This document shows positions 31,437 to 42,066 of a stretch of 64,000 nt of DNA, in pieces. The notes under the pieces were generated by a model. That model was given only the letters and a program-made list of their open reading frames with translations. It made no database searches and was not told where the DNA came from. This DNA comes from Bradysia coprophila (Eukaryota; Arthropoda; Insecta; Diptera; Sciaridae): the NCBI RefSeq assembly GCF_014529535.1, contig NW_023503474.1, positions 124,001 to 188,000 of the forward strand, read 5' to 3'. The translations under genes and the position numbers were made by a program. Within the stretch, counting starts at the first letter, position 1; every line of letters starts with the position of its first letter.

Positions 31437-31444
31437 TATTCGAT

Positions 31445-32091
31445 AGGTAACTAACTTTCGCATTCGGTTTCCAATTGCAAAGTAAAAATACGTGTCATAT
31501 AACTGCAATCGCACGTATGACGTAATTGATATATTTTTTCGGGCGTCATATGTTTTACCAACGCTCTTCAAGCAGTTGAGGTACTGTAGTTAATCTAAAT
31601 ATAGTCCGTATTGCATGATCTCCAGAGCAATTTTATTGAATCTCTCCATCAATGGCAATCCTCTTGTTGTTATTGCCATTGTGTACTCATACAAACGGTC
31701 ATCATTTAAAATCTGTAAGTGGAATGAAACGACCTGCCCTAAAAGCGCCATACAAATACACTTAAATGCTTCAATCTATCTGACTTAACGAAATCCTCAA
31801 ATGTTACTCTACCACTGTGTAATCGTTCCACTGAAACGCAAAACTTTCCACTGAAGCTCATAATATGAGCCTCATATTGCATTGTACAACTTGTCATGAC
31901 TTAGAATCTTAACTCGTTTACACATTAACATTGAATCTATGACTTGTGACAATTAAACAGCCGCAACCCATGCTTCATGCGGTACTTTTGAAAGAAAAAG
32001 TGAAATAGAATCTACTCATCCAGAATAATACTCTTAAGAGGTGAAGTGATGGCGCCGCCGTAAAAAAAACCAACAGAAAGATGGAGGTATC
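31445..32091. other. Rest of the duplicated flank
   Basis: Noncoding in both copies, and matches 46428-46987. Between 32038 and 32091 the sequence is unique to this unit. Confidence 0.5.
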
Positions 32092-32305
32092 GGGTAATCT
32101 GGCACATGGTGCAAAAAGAATGCACTTTTAAACTACGTAAAAGGTGAACTCGCACACGCAAGTTTATTGCTGCAAATGCTTTTTAGCCATGTCATGGACT
32201 TAATGACCTGTTTTACAAAATTTTGGTATCGAAAATTTGTGTGTGAGTTCACCTTTTACGTAGTTGAAAAATGCGTTGTTTTAGCACCGTGTGCCAAATT
32301 ACCCC
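32092..32305. mobile_element. MITE with GGGTAATCTGGCACA ends
   Basis: GGGTAATCTGGCACATGGTG at the left mirrors CACCGTGTGCCAAATTACCC at the right. The inner arms AACTACGTAAAAGGTGAACT and AGTTCACCTTTTACGTAGTT pair with small mismatches. One-ended copies lie at 55905-56090 and 56890-57088, where the outer end is replaced by element E. Confidence 0.8.
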
Positions 32306-32490
32306 ACGCCTTTGGCGTATTTTTTCGCAGCTACAGTTGAAGTCATAGAAATGATTCTGAGAGTTGGAGTGTGAGTTGCCGTTAACATTTCTCTGGTTGA
32401 AGTTAAGGCCAAACATGAATTATCTGTTGAAATGATATCAACGGTAGCGCATCCTCTCACGGGACGTGTTGAAAAAATCGAGGTAGGTAT
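32306..32490 (+). repeat. Copy of the VWA5A-like 5' flank, unit 1
   Basis: Matches 57088-57268 (CGTATTTTTTCGCAGCTACA ... ACGGGACGTGTT ... GAGGTAGGTAT). It is interrupted at 32490 by a 2.7-kb insertion and resumes at about 35176. Confidence 0.75.
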
Positions 32491-32994
32491 TTTTTTTTAT
32501 TAAAGTAAGCCGCTCTACTAGCGTAGATCACGCACGGGGGCCTCCGTTTGGGCCCATTGTACTGGCTTTGGGGTAAGGTTAGACATTCGCTGTTGTATGG
32601 GACTATCCCAAACTAACGGTGTAGCTCGGAATGTCCTCCGATTGCAAAGATCTATTTCCTCAGGCTCTGCCTGAGTATGTTTTTGTCAACACATTACTTC
32701 ATCTATTTAATGATGAAAGTGACAGAAACAGCAGTGAAATTTTTAAGGAAACGATATCAACGAGCATTACATGTCTGAATATGAAAAAGAACAAAAAGTC
32801 TTGTACAAAGCGTATACGTCTGTACCGTTTGTACCGATAAAAATATCATTCTGCATTTCCAATGGAAATTTTCCTTACAAAACAAATTCACTGTTCAATA
32901 TGAATTTTAACTTAGTTTTGCTCAAAAGAAGTCCAAGTACCGCTACAGCTGTAAATAACAATTAGATAGTTTACACATTCAATTATGGGAAATC

Positions 32995-33420
32995 TTTTTT
33001 TGTCAGCAAAATTATTCTTTTTTTGCAGCAAAATTATTTTTTTTATCAGCAAATTTATTCTTTTAGTTCAGCAAATTTATTGCTATTGTGACCAAATTTA
33101 ATTCTTCGTCTGCAAATTTATTTTTTTGAAGCAGCAAATTTAATCTTATTTTGTCAGCACATTTATTTTTTTGCAATCTGCAAAATTAAATATTTTTTTA
33201 GCTATTTTTTAGCAGCAAATTTATTTATTTCTATCAGCAAAGTTAATACTTTTGTCAACAAATTTATTTATTCGTCATCAGCAAAATTAATTGTTTAGTT
33301 TAGCTATTTTTTAACAGCAATTCTATTGATTTTTAAGAGCAAATTTATTCTACTTTTGTCAGCAGATTTATTTCTTGTCATAAGCAAAATTAATTGTTTA
33401 TTTTAGCTATTTTTTATCTA
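32995..33420. repeat. AGCAAATTTATT minisatellite, left array
   Basis: About 18 irregular units built on CAGCAAATTTATTYTTTT, 20-25 bp apart. A mirror-image array lies at 34325-34715. Confidence 0.8.
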
Positions 33421-33429
33421 TTTTTGGTG

Positions 33430-33700
33430 AAATGGATTTTCATATATGCTTTTCGTCACTAGTGGTGAAATGGACTACAAAACCCAATGCTTATCGAGCA
33501 ACACCTCTAACCATTCGGCTATTGAGATATATAATCGCAGTGTAACAATTTTCAAAAGTTCATTTTTCGCAGCTGGTTGCAGAAAACGTTGTATGCAACT
33601 CGTTGTGAAAGTGGTAGTTTTTGTCACATGCTTCGCTCGCTTCGCACGTTTGATAACATTACATCTAGTGACACAAACTACCACTTTTCGCAACGAGCTG
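33430..33700. repeat. Block homologous to 6190-6910, with empty hAT site
   Basis: Shares GGTGAAATGGATTTTCATAT, TTATCGAGCAACACCTCTAA, ATTGAGATATATAATCGCAG and GCAGCTGGTTGCAGAAAACG with the 6-kb block but lacks its insertions. A hairpin follows (GTGGTAGTTTTTGTCA / TGACACAAACTACCAC, 33611-33684). Confidence 0.8.
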
Positions 33701-34324
33701 CAGAAATTACTATTTCACGTCTTACGTCAACGTAAATAGTTATTGACACTACACGGACAATTCATTTCTTTTTACGAAATGGATACCAATTTTCATTGCA
33801 CTTAAAAAGCGTTTTAACACGCCGAGCGATCCGGTCCATTGCCCCGGAGCGAAGCGGAGGGCCGCAATGCGAGCCGGGCGCCGGAACGGTGTCGGTAACT
33901 TAGGAGTTAATTTTTTTTCTCTCGCATCGTCTAATAATTAGTCTGTGTAATTCATTGCCCATAAAGAGCGTTTTAACACGCCGAGCGATCCGTAAACTTA
34001 GTTAAAGTGAAATTATTATGAAAGGTGTGCAAATTACGAAGCCTCATTCAAATCGAGGGATAAATGCTTTTTTAGGCACTAGGTGTGTAGATTGTCACTC
34101 GATACCGCAGGTCGAGCGTGACAATACACATCGTGTGCCTAAAAGATCTATCACCGAGTTGTGTACAACGTTTTTCGCAATAAAGGCAACGGAAAGTTCT
34201 ACTTTTCGTCGCTTGTTGAGTTGACGTTTTCGTGTTAGTGGTGTTAGTGATATAATTTTATATGTCCTACTGCGGGACATATGCTGATTGAAGATAGTAA
34301 TTTTCCTACTTATAAAAAAATAAA

Positions 34325-34715
34325 TTTGCAATTGAAACACTAATAAATTTGCTGACAAAAAGCAATAACTTCGAGGTATTAATTTTGCTGTTCGAAGGCA
34401 TTAAAAGTGCATATTACAAAACAATAAATTTGCTGACTACAAAGTAATAAATTTGCTGCCAGGGATTTGCTGCAAAAGAATTATTTTTGCTGCTTAAAGT
34501 CAGTAATATTGCTGCTCAGAAAGCAATAAAGATGCTGTTCGAGTACTAATAAGTTTGCTGAAAATAAGACTAATTTTGCTGATACAAAACACTAAATTTG
34601 CTGATAAAAAAGATTAAATTTGCTGCTAAAAAAAAAATTTGCAGAAAAAAAGAATAAATTTGCTGATGAAATAAATAATTTTGCTACTAAAAGAATAAAT
34701 TTGCTGACAAAAAAA
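34325..34715. repeat. AATAAATTTGCT minisatellite, right array
   Basis: Reverse-complement counterpart of the array at 32995-33420 (units such as AATAAATTTGCTGACAAAA and AATTTTGCTG). Confidence 0.8.
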
Positions 34716-34889
34716 TAGATGCCATTCAATTATATCATGAGCCATCAGGCAAGAGATCCGTGGATCATTAGAATCAGGTTCATTAAGAGTCCCGACATAG
34801 AGCCATACGGCGAAGAGTTCTTTCGAACGATTGTACAACAATTGTACCAGAAATTTCATTGTAAATCCAAACAAAATCATCGCTGTTCA

Positions 34890-35170
34890 TAAGCACATGT
34901 CCGTTAACAAAAGAGAACAATAGAATTGTACAAGCCGTACATATTGATCAAAGAAAAAATGGTTCACGAGCAAACGATTTTGATTTTGTCAGTAAATTTT
35001 AAATTATTTCACTATTTGACCACACATAATTAGCCAAGAAACATCGAAAGCATCAAAAAGCAGCACAAATTTAGACAAAATCACAAATCTATTTACACAA
35101 AGAAGCACAAAAGAAACACTTTCAGAGAGCGACGTATAAACACGTCCGTTCACTATGCCGTTCACAGCAG
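34890..35170. repeat. Dispersed repeat, copy 2 (partner 24475-24795)
   Basis: See the partner copy. The shared blocks end near ACGTCCGTTC, close to the right boundary of the 2.7-kb insertion. Confidence 0.6.
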
Positions 35171-35175
35171 GAGGC

Positions 35176-37156
35176 AGGTGTAGTACGGTACAGAGTAATG
35201 AAAGGAAGAGGTGGCCTATGTGTCGAACTATCGTGTCACCGCATATATGATTAAACATTACCTCCCCCCTATACCACTATAATAACTTGGGCATGAGTCA
35301 ACAAAACCCTAAAAGAAGATGATTTGGCCTTCTTCCGTTTGAATCTTTGCTGATCCTTGACAAACATTTTGTATGGTTGTCACACGATTCCGGACGATTC
35401 AGAGTTGCAAAACACGAAAACCGATGAAAACGCACGATTTTCGAAAATTGCATGTTACTAATGGATGATTAGGAGCAGTGTTAGGAGAAGAAAAAAGTTT
35501 TACCTTCCGTATGATCCCAAGAAACCATATATTGATCGGTCTACGCGGCTTACCCGTAGCTTGAAGAGTTGTTTTTCAAAATAGGCAGGTTCTACAATCA
35601 TCTCAATGTTGAAGATCTACAATTTTAACCAACTTAAGTATCACAGAATGACTGCATTTGGCATTGCCGTTTTCTGGGTTTTCAAGGACTGTGGTTTTGT
35701 ATCCTGAATGGTGGACATGGTAGCACTATTTGGGGATGGTAGAATTCTCGCGACCCATTCCCATCCTGGCAATACAACTCGGCTTATAACTCGGCTATGG
35801 TAACAGATTTTTAACACGGAGAGGGTGCTCGGAATAGTTAAGGCTAACGCACATAAAGTACGAGTGTTTACACTTGGTCTCGGTGCATCCGCATTACATT
35901 ATTTGGTTGAAGGAGTTGCCACAGCTGGTGGTGGAACAGCGGTTTTTGTAGATTATAACGAAAGCATGGATAAGAAGGTTATCAATCAACTGAAAAATGC
36001 ATTGCAACCGTCACTGTTTAATGTCACAATAAAGTGGAATGAATCGGCTACAGATGATGTTCCAGAGCTGAATACAGCTAGAACTTTAATCGGCTACAAC
36101 AAACCAATCGAGACTGAAGCAGTGACCTCAGAATCGCGCCTTTCGGGGATCAAACAATCACCCAAGAAAGTTCGTCCAATATTTGACGGGTCACAGTTGT
36201 TGGTATTTGGAATTTTCAAAAATGGTGGTCCGAAATCGGTGCTTATTACGGCGCACACACCTGATGGGCCACTTACTTTGCGAATAAAGGTAAGACCATG
36301 GAGAGAGAGTGTCTTTGAAATACTAACAAAAAACACCTTGAAGCATTCTCCTTCCAATAATCTCGACGGAAATGGAAATTTACTTCATCGTCTTGCAGCG
36401 ATAAAACTGATTCGTGAGCTGGAAATGGAAGTTTCTGCATTGCAATCCGAACATTCGGAAGCAGAGAAGATCTTGAAAAACGAAATCATAGAAATTGCAT
36501 GTCAGAACGGTACTCATGTTTAAATCGAGCAATTCGCTTTCTGCACGAGGTTCGATAACTTTTTCCTCGTTTTTGTAGGAATTGCGTCCAGATACACTTC
36601 CTTTATTGCCACTGACGTGAGAAACGACAAGCAATCGGAGGAAAGCTGGGTGATGGTAACAAGACATGTACCTAGTCAAATTGCACATGGTTCATATGGT
36701 AGCGGATCTTATAGTTCGGTTAATAGGGTGGCCGACGCATCCTACAGCGATTATGACGAAGAATTAAGTACCATAATTAAGACTCAGTTAGAAACTGTGT
36801 CAACGATGCGACTCATCAATCTTCAATCGTATGATGGATCATTCAGCTTGAACGAAGAATTATCACAGATCTTGGGGAAAACGTTGCAGGAACTCAAAGC
36901 AGGTATTTGAATATTGAATTTGAATGTCAGTTCGACATTACACTTGCATCAAAACTTTCTAGCATGCGTCACACATAATTTGTCCGAACAAAAGTTTGCA
37001 ACGGCATTGGCAGTAGATTTTTTCAGAAGTAAACTAGCCGACGAAAAAGACCGATGGGAATTGATTGTGTCGAAGGCTCAGCAGTGGTTAAGTAGTGCAG
37101 TCCAACCAGAAAATATGAACGCAGTTACCAAATTGGCATCAGACTTTCTAAAATGA
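35176..37156 (+). pseudogene. VWA5A-like gene, unit 1, lacking exons 1-6
   Basis: The 5' flank (35176-35775, matching 57285-57920) is joined directly to the end of intron 6, so exons 1-6, which encode the VIT domain and the VWA metal site, are missing. The remaining exons 7-9 (35807-36509, 36579-36902, 36963-37156) keep open frames and matching splice phases: acceptor AACAG, donor AACG|GTACTC, acceptor TTTGTAG, donor GCAG|GTATTT. Relative to the intact gene, exon 7 lacks 21 bp (residues RQASDFVV become L) and exon 8 lacks the Gly/Ser/Tyr-rich tract. The first ATG-type start inside exon 7 would leave only the C-terminal part of the protein. Probably a pseudogene, but the tidy frames leave a truncated product possible. 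Confidence 0.75.
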
Positions 37157-37583
37157 CGCTGAAAAATGTGACCGTCACCTTTTATTTGAGACACGAAAGA
37201 CTCTGTTTTTGTGTGGTTTGTACCGACTTCAACTAAAAATAAATAAAAATAAACGGACTTAATGATAACTCAACACACAAATCATTTCACGACGATACAA
37301 CTTCCAACTACAGCCCATTGTATCCAACTTTGGAAAATTCCATTCTTAATTTTGGGCCAATTATAGAAACGTTTCCACTTCTCCATACTAACGGAGCAAC
37401 TAACTAACACAGGCAATCTGAGCAATCTGAAAATACGAAATTTTGCTGATTTACCATGATCCAAAAATCAAGTTTTTGAAATGCAATATCTCGGATGTGT
37501 CTTAACTGTGTTTCATGTGTATGCGTAGATTCCAACATTGCCATAACCCAACATTGGAGTCAAAAAGTTGCTTGAAATAGCAA
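37157..37583. repeat. 3' flank of unit 1, matching 61637-62160
   Basis: AATAAATAAAAATAAA (37238-37253) would serve as polyadenylation signal. The rest (AACTCAACACACAAATCATT ... CCAACATTGGAGTCAAAAAG) is shared with the flank of the intact gene, with small deletions. Confidence 0.7.
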
Positions 37584-37867
37584 GGTTCTGAAGAAACAGG
37601 TGACAAATAGATACATTTTGTTGCCCACACTCATTACAGATTGTCTGAAATATCCAAGGTTCTGAAAGAACAGGTTAGGACAACTCTGAGTTGATCACAA
37701 AGTTTGTATGAAAAAAGCAACTTAACAAAAAAAAATTGAACTTTCCAAAAAAAAATCAATTTCTCACACTATCTCACACTTGAAAAAAGTCTAAATAAAA
37801 AAGTCGTTGCATACGAAATTTTTTTATTTAGGACCATGCGACGAGTTTATATCAATTATTAGCAAAA

Positions 37868-40198
37868 CGAGCCATCAGAACAGTCGGAGCGTTTGCTGCG
37901 ACTGAGCCCCGTACAAACCCGTATATCTATTGCGTACGTGACCCTAATGCGTCTGTCACCCTACTTTGACCGTAAGCCTATGCGCCGGTTAAAGTAGTTA
38001 AAGTAAAATTATTATGTAATGTGTACATCTTAGAAATTGCGCATAGCGCAATTACGAAGCCCCGTACGACGTTCCTTTCAAATAAAACAAAACTTTCAAA
38101 TAGCCTTAAAATTTTAATTTATTGAGTATAAATACACAAACACATAGGCCTAGTATCGACCTCAGTCCGAGGATCCAAATTTAATTTTTTTTCAACAACA
38201 TTCTATTCGGCCTTTGATTACCTTCCAAATGAAACAAAAAATACGAAAAACGTATGAAATTTGCTCGAGTTATATGTAAAATACACATAGGGCCCTAGTA
38301 GCGGCCTTAGTCCGAGGACCCAAATTTAATTTTTTTTCAACAACATTCTATTCGGCCTTTGATTACCTTCCAAATGAAACAAAAATTACGAAAAACGAAT
38401 GAAATTTACTCGAGTTCTATGTAAAGTACACATAGGGCCCTAGTAGTGGCCTTAGTCCAAGGACCCAAATTTATTTTTTTTTTCAACAACTTTCTATTCG
38501 GCGTTCGATTACCTTCCAAATGACACAAAAATTACGAAAAACGGATGAAATTTGCTATTTGTTATATGTAAAATACACATAGGGCCCTAGTAGCGGCCTT
38601 AGTCCAAGGACCCAATTTTTTTTTTTTTTTCAACAACATTCTATTCGGTGTTCGATTATCTTTCAAATGAAACAAAAATTACGAAAAACATATGAAATTT
38701 ACTCGAGTTATATGTAAAATACACATAGGGCCCTAGTAACGGCCTTAGTCCAAGGACCCAAATTTAATTTTTTTTTTCAACAACATTCTATTCGGTGTTC
38801 GATTATCTTTCAAATGAAACAAAAATTACGAAAAACGGATGAAATTTACTCGAGTTGTATGTAAAATACACATAGGGCCCTAGTAGCGGCCTTAGTCCGA
38901 GGACCCAAATTTAATTTTTTTTCAACAACATTCTATTCGGCCTTTGATTACCTTCCAAATGAAACAAAAATTACGAAAAACGGATGAAATTTGCTCGAGT
39001 TATATGTAAAATACACATAGGGCCCTAGTAACGGCCTTAGTCCAAGGACCCAAATTTAATTTTTTTTTCAACAACATTCTATTCGGTGTTCGATTATCTT
39101 TCAAATGAAACAAAAATTACGAAAAACGGATGAAATTTACTCGAGTTGTATGTAAAATACACATAGGGCATAGGGCCCTAGTAGCGTCCTTAGTCCGAGG
39201 ACCCAAATTTAATTTTTTTTCAACAACATTCTATTCGGCCTTTGATTACCTTCCAAATGACACAAAAATTACGAAAAACGAATGAAATTTACTCGAGTTC
39301 AATGTAAAATACACATAGGGCCCTAATAGTGGCCTTAGTCCAAGGACCCAAATTAAATTTTTTTTCAACAACTTTCTATTCGGCGTTCGATTACCTTCCA
39401 AATGACACAAAAATTACGAAAAACGAATGAAATTTACTCGAGTTCTATGTAAAATACACATAGGGCCCTAGTAGTGGCCTTAGTCCAAGGACCCAAATTT
39501 AATTTTTTTTTTAACAACTTTCTATTCGGCGTTCGATTACCTTCCAAATGACACAAAAATTACGAAAAACGGATGAAATTTGCTCGAGTTATATGTAAAA
39601 TACACATAGGGCCCTAGTAGCGGCCTTAGTCCAAGGACCCAAATTTTTTTTTTTCAACAACATTCTATTCGGAGTTCGATTATCTTTCAAATGAAACAAA
39701 AATTACGAAAAACATATGAAATTTACTCGAGTTATATGTAAAATACACATAGGGCCCTAGTAGCTTTTCACTTCTAAGGCCCTAACTCACGGTCCACTCA
39801 CCCGATTTTAAAAAACTTTTTTTTCCTGGATTGGTACAATACCTATCATTTGCCGTGTCATTTACATTTCCATTGTTTATTTTGCCATAAATATCACCAA
39901 AAGACCTTAAATCACTTAGGTGGCCCTAACTCACGAAGGGCCGACCCGAATATGCCCATCTTCAAACTTAGCCTCACTATTTTGACTATCTTTCAGGGAA
40001 AAAAAAATTTTTGAAATCGGATTTGATTTACTCAAGATATCGACGTGACGGACAGACGGACAGACGGCCCAAATTTTTATTGCGGATTCGTCATCTATGA
40101 ACATAGGCAAACACTTTGCCCTTACCGTCTGCTTCGAATTCCATCAATTACACACGGCATCGTAATCCTATAAGCCCCTTCGTACTTCGTACGGGGCT
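37868..40198. mobile_element. 2.33-kb satellite-bearing insertion, Helitron-like
   Basis: Inserted inside an A-run in the left arm of the surrounding TIR element. The right arm (41021-41045, GTTAAC then T8 then GCTAATAATTG) is the uninterrupted counterpart. No target duplication is visible beyond the A-run. The right end carries a hairpin (AGCCCCTTCGTACTTCGTAC followed by GGGGCT). The left part has a short palindrome (ATTGCGCATAGCGCAAT) and CGAAGCCCCGTACG, complementary to the right-end hairpin. The centre is a tandem array of ~147-bp units. A central satellite plus 3' hairpin and no target duplication fits Helentron/HINE-type elements, but no Rep/helicase is present to confirm it. Confidence 0.6.
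38110..39765. repeat. Tandem array of ~147-bp units
   Basis: About eleven units, each with ACACATAGGGCCCTAGTAG, CCTTAGTCCRAGGACCCAAA, TTCAACAACATTCTATTCGG, CCTTCCAAATGAAACAAAAA and GAAATTTRCTCGAGTT. Two subtypes (CCTTTGATTACC and GTTCGATTATC versions) alternate irregularly. The first unit is the most diverged. Confidence 0.95.
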
Positions 40199-40232
40199 AA
40201 AAAGTTAACGGTACTTTTTTGAGAAAAGTCAA

Positions 40233-40669
40233 TGCCTAAAATAATTTGTCGAATTCTGTGACGCCAATGTGTTTTTAAACCGTTGGTGTATGCAAGTAGT
40301 TGATGGGAGCCTTTACAATCACATTAGCGCGCAAAAAATAGTGTTTAGAACGAGCGTGGTAAATTTCTGCCATGGATAGAAGACCAACTAATACTTCCAC
40401 CTTTCCACCTATCATAATGTTTGTAAAATTGGTCTTTCTAGTCCGTCCCTTTATTTTAAAACAAAATAAACACATTTTTTCGCGATTCTCCTCGTGAGAA
40501 TCAATTTTCCTCAGTACACTTCGATCCATGGCAGAAATTTACCACACTCGTTCTAAACACTATTTTTTGCGCGCTAATGTGATTGTAAAGGCTCCCATCA
40601 ACTACGTGCCCACACTAACGGTTTAAAAACATATTGGCGTCACAGAATTCGACAAATTATTTTAGGCAT
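40233..40669. mobile_element. 437-bp MITE with ~142-bp inverted repeats
   Basis: GCCTAAAATAATTTGTCGAA and TTCGACAAATTATTTTAGGC mark the two ends. The arms stay complementary in to CCATGG at 40372-40377 and 40526-40531. No open frame of note. Confidence 0.85.
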
Positions 40670-41285
40670 CTAAGAACTTCCACTGAGAATGGTTGAATCG
40701 TAAACTGGCAAGCAATAGTAATGGATGTAATCAAACATATTTAACGTACAAAAATAAACGCAAATCCAAAGAAAATAGAGTCAAAAAAATACTTTCTTGA
40801 TCAATTTAATAACATTTTGAGTAGGACCAGTTATTGGTGGGTCAGCTCTAATAGCATGGTCTATGCAGTTCGGATCATAACAAATGAGGTGTCGTTGTAA
40901 AGGTAAGACGTGAGGCTATCAAGTGGTGAATGTAGCATCAAAATATGTTGACTTTCACAAGTCAGAAACTTTCAGTAGGGTTGGCAATATTTTCAAATTG
41001 ACTTTTCTCAAAAAAGTACCGTTAACTTTTTTTTGCTAATAATTGATATAAACTCGTCGCATGGTCCTAAATAATTATCCATAAAAAAATTTCGTATGCA
41101 AAGACTTTTTTATTTAGACTTTTTTCAAGCTCACCTTGTATCTGTAGTGAGTGCGTTTATAGAATTTGGTGTCACCCGCATTTCAAACAATCTACAATAA
41201 GTGTGTTCAACAAAATGTGTCTATTTGTCAAAATGTGTGTGTCATCTGCCATAGTGGGTGTCTTAACCTGTTCTTTCAGTGCCTC

Positions 41286-42066
41286 GGTAAATATGCCCAG
41301 TATTTCCAACCGTCATTTCGCTGTAAACTCCGTCTTCCCTCTTTTATAGTTAGGCTCGTTGTGTGTTTTCTAAAGTAAGATTTAAGACATTCCTTCTTCT
41401 AGTGCTCTTAAAAGAGCAATACTTTGTGGTACATTGGTATGTTTCAACTCTCTTCATATACATTTATGCTGGTGTCTAAGAATCTGATTTTTGGCAAACC
41501 TTCAGTTGATCTCTAGGAATAAAACTCAAAATTTGAAAGGAAAAATCTATTCAAAATCGGTAACAGCTAGAGAAAGCCTACGAGAGGCTGCAAGGCTGCA
41601 AACTTTGGGAGGTCACGCAGATACAGATACGCTGGTGAAACACCACAGTTGATGATAAAATGGCAAATTTCATATAAACGTTCCTCTACTGTGATGATTC
41701 TCGTCGCCGTAATGATGTGGTGGATTTTTTTATATGGAAAATCATCAGTAGTGGTGTTTACAGCCTTACAAATAATAGGAATTTGAGTACCACGTGAAGT
41801 TAGCGCCACCTGTTCATAATTTCTGTAATTTTTTATTGTTTTTGACCTTCATTGCTTGTTTCTAGTGATTTTATACCAGCTGTTGCTAATTTTGCATATA
41901 AACAATGTTTGTTCCAAATAGCTGTAAACACGAACTTTGGCAATCCGAACCACGATGATTTGATCCATAGCAACGTCGCTTACGAGACATTTCATACGCG
42001 ACTTACACACAAATATTATTGAGGTTATAGTTCTATGGATGAAATTTGACAATTCATACATTCTTT
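41286..42066. other. Gene-free stretch before unit 2
   Basis: GGAGGTCACGCAGAT near 41609 is shared with 7334-7349, and the following CATCA/GATGAT-rich sequence loosely resembles 7370-7405. No gene. Confidence 0.35.

Larger units (their letters stand above)
29480..32037 (+). repeat. Segmental duplication block, unit 1 (partner 42067-46987)
   Basis: From CTTTCGATATCGAGGA through the receptor 3' half and its downstream flank to CATCCAGAATAATACT, this sequence is repeated at 42067-46987. The second copy is nearly identical in the receptor exons. The copies differ by insertions: two MITEs here, a retroposon and a 2.1-kb element in the other. Confidence 0.9.
32491..35165. mobile_element. 2.7-kb composite insertion in the VWA5A-like 5' flank
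   Basis: Absent from the corresponding place at 57268. Flanked by GAGGTAGGTAT and GAGGCAGGTGT, an imperfect 11-bp repeat that may be a target duplication. Inside are two arrays of AGCAAATTTATT-like units in opposite orientation, a block homologous to 6190-6910, a GC-rich segment with a 24-bp direct repeat (GCGTTTTAACACGCCGAGCG at 33809 and 33968), and at its right end the dispersed repeat at 34890-35165. No transposase is recognised. Confidence 0.6.
37584..41285. mobile_element. Nested TIR element with M1-type ends
   Basis: M1-family modules lie at both ends (37584-37735 and 41170-41285) in opposite orientation. Inside them a longer terminal repeat is seen. The left arm TTGAAAAAAGTCTAAATAAA ... 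ACGAGTTTATATCAATTATT (37783-37867, continuing at 40199-40234) pairs with the right arm 40999-41130. The left arm is split by a 2.33-kb insertion, and a 437-bp MITE sits between the arms. No transposase frame remains. Confidence 0.6.

Noticed and set aside
36094-36688. Minus-strand frames within the truncated VWA5A-like copy
   Set aside because: Shadows of the exon 7 coding frame on the opposite strand; the same occurs at 60602-60919.
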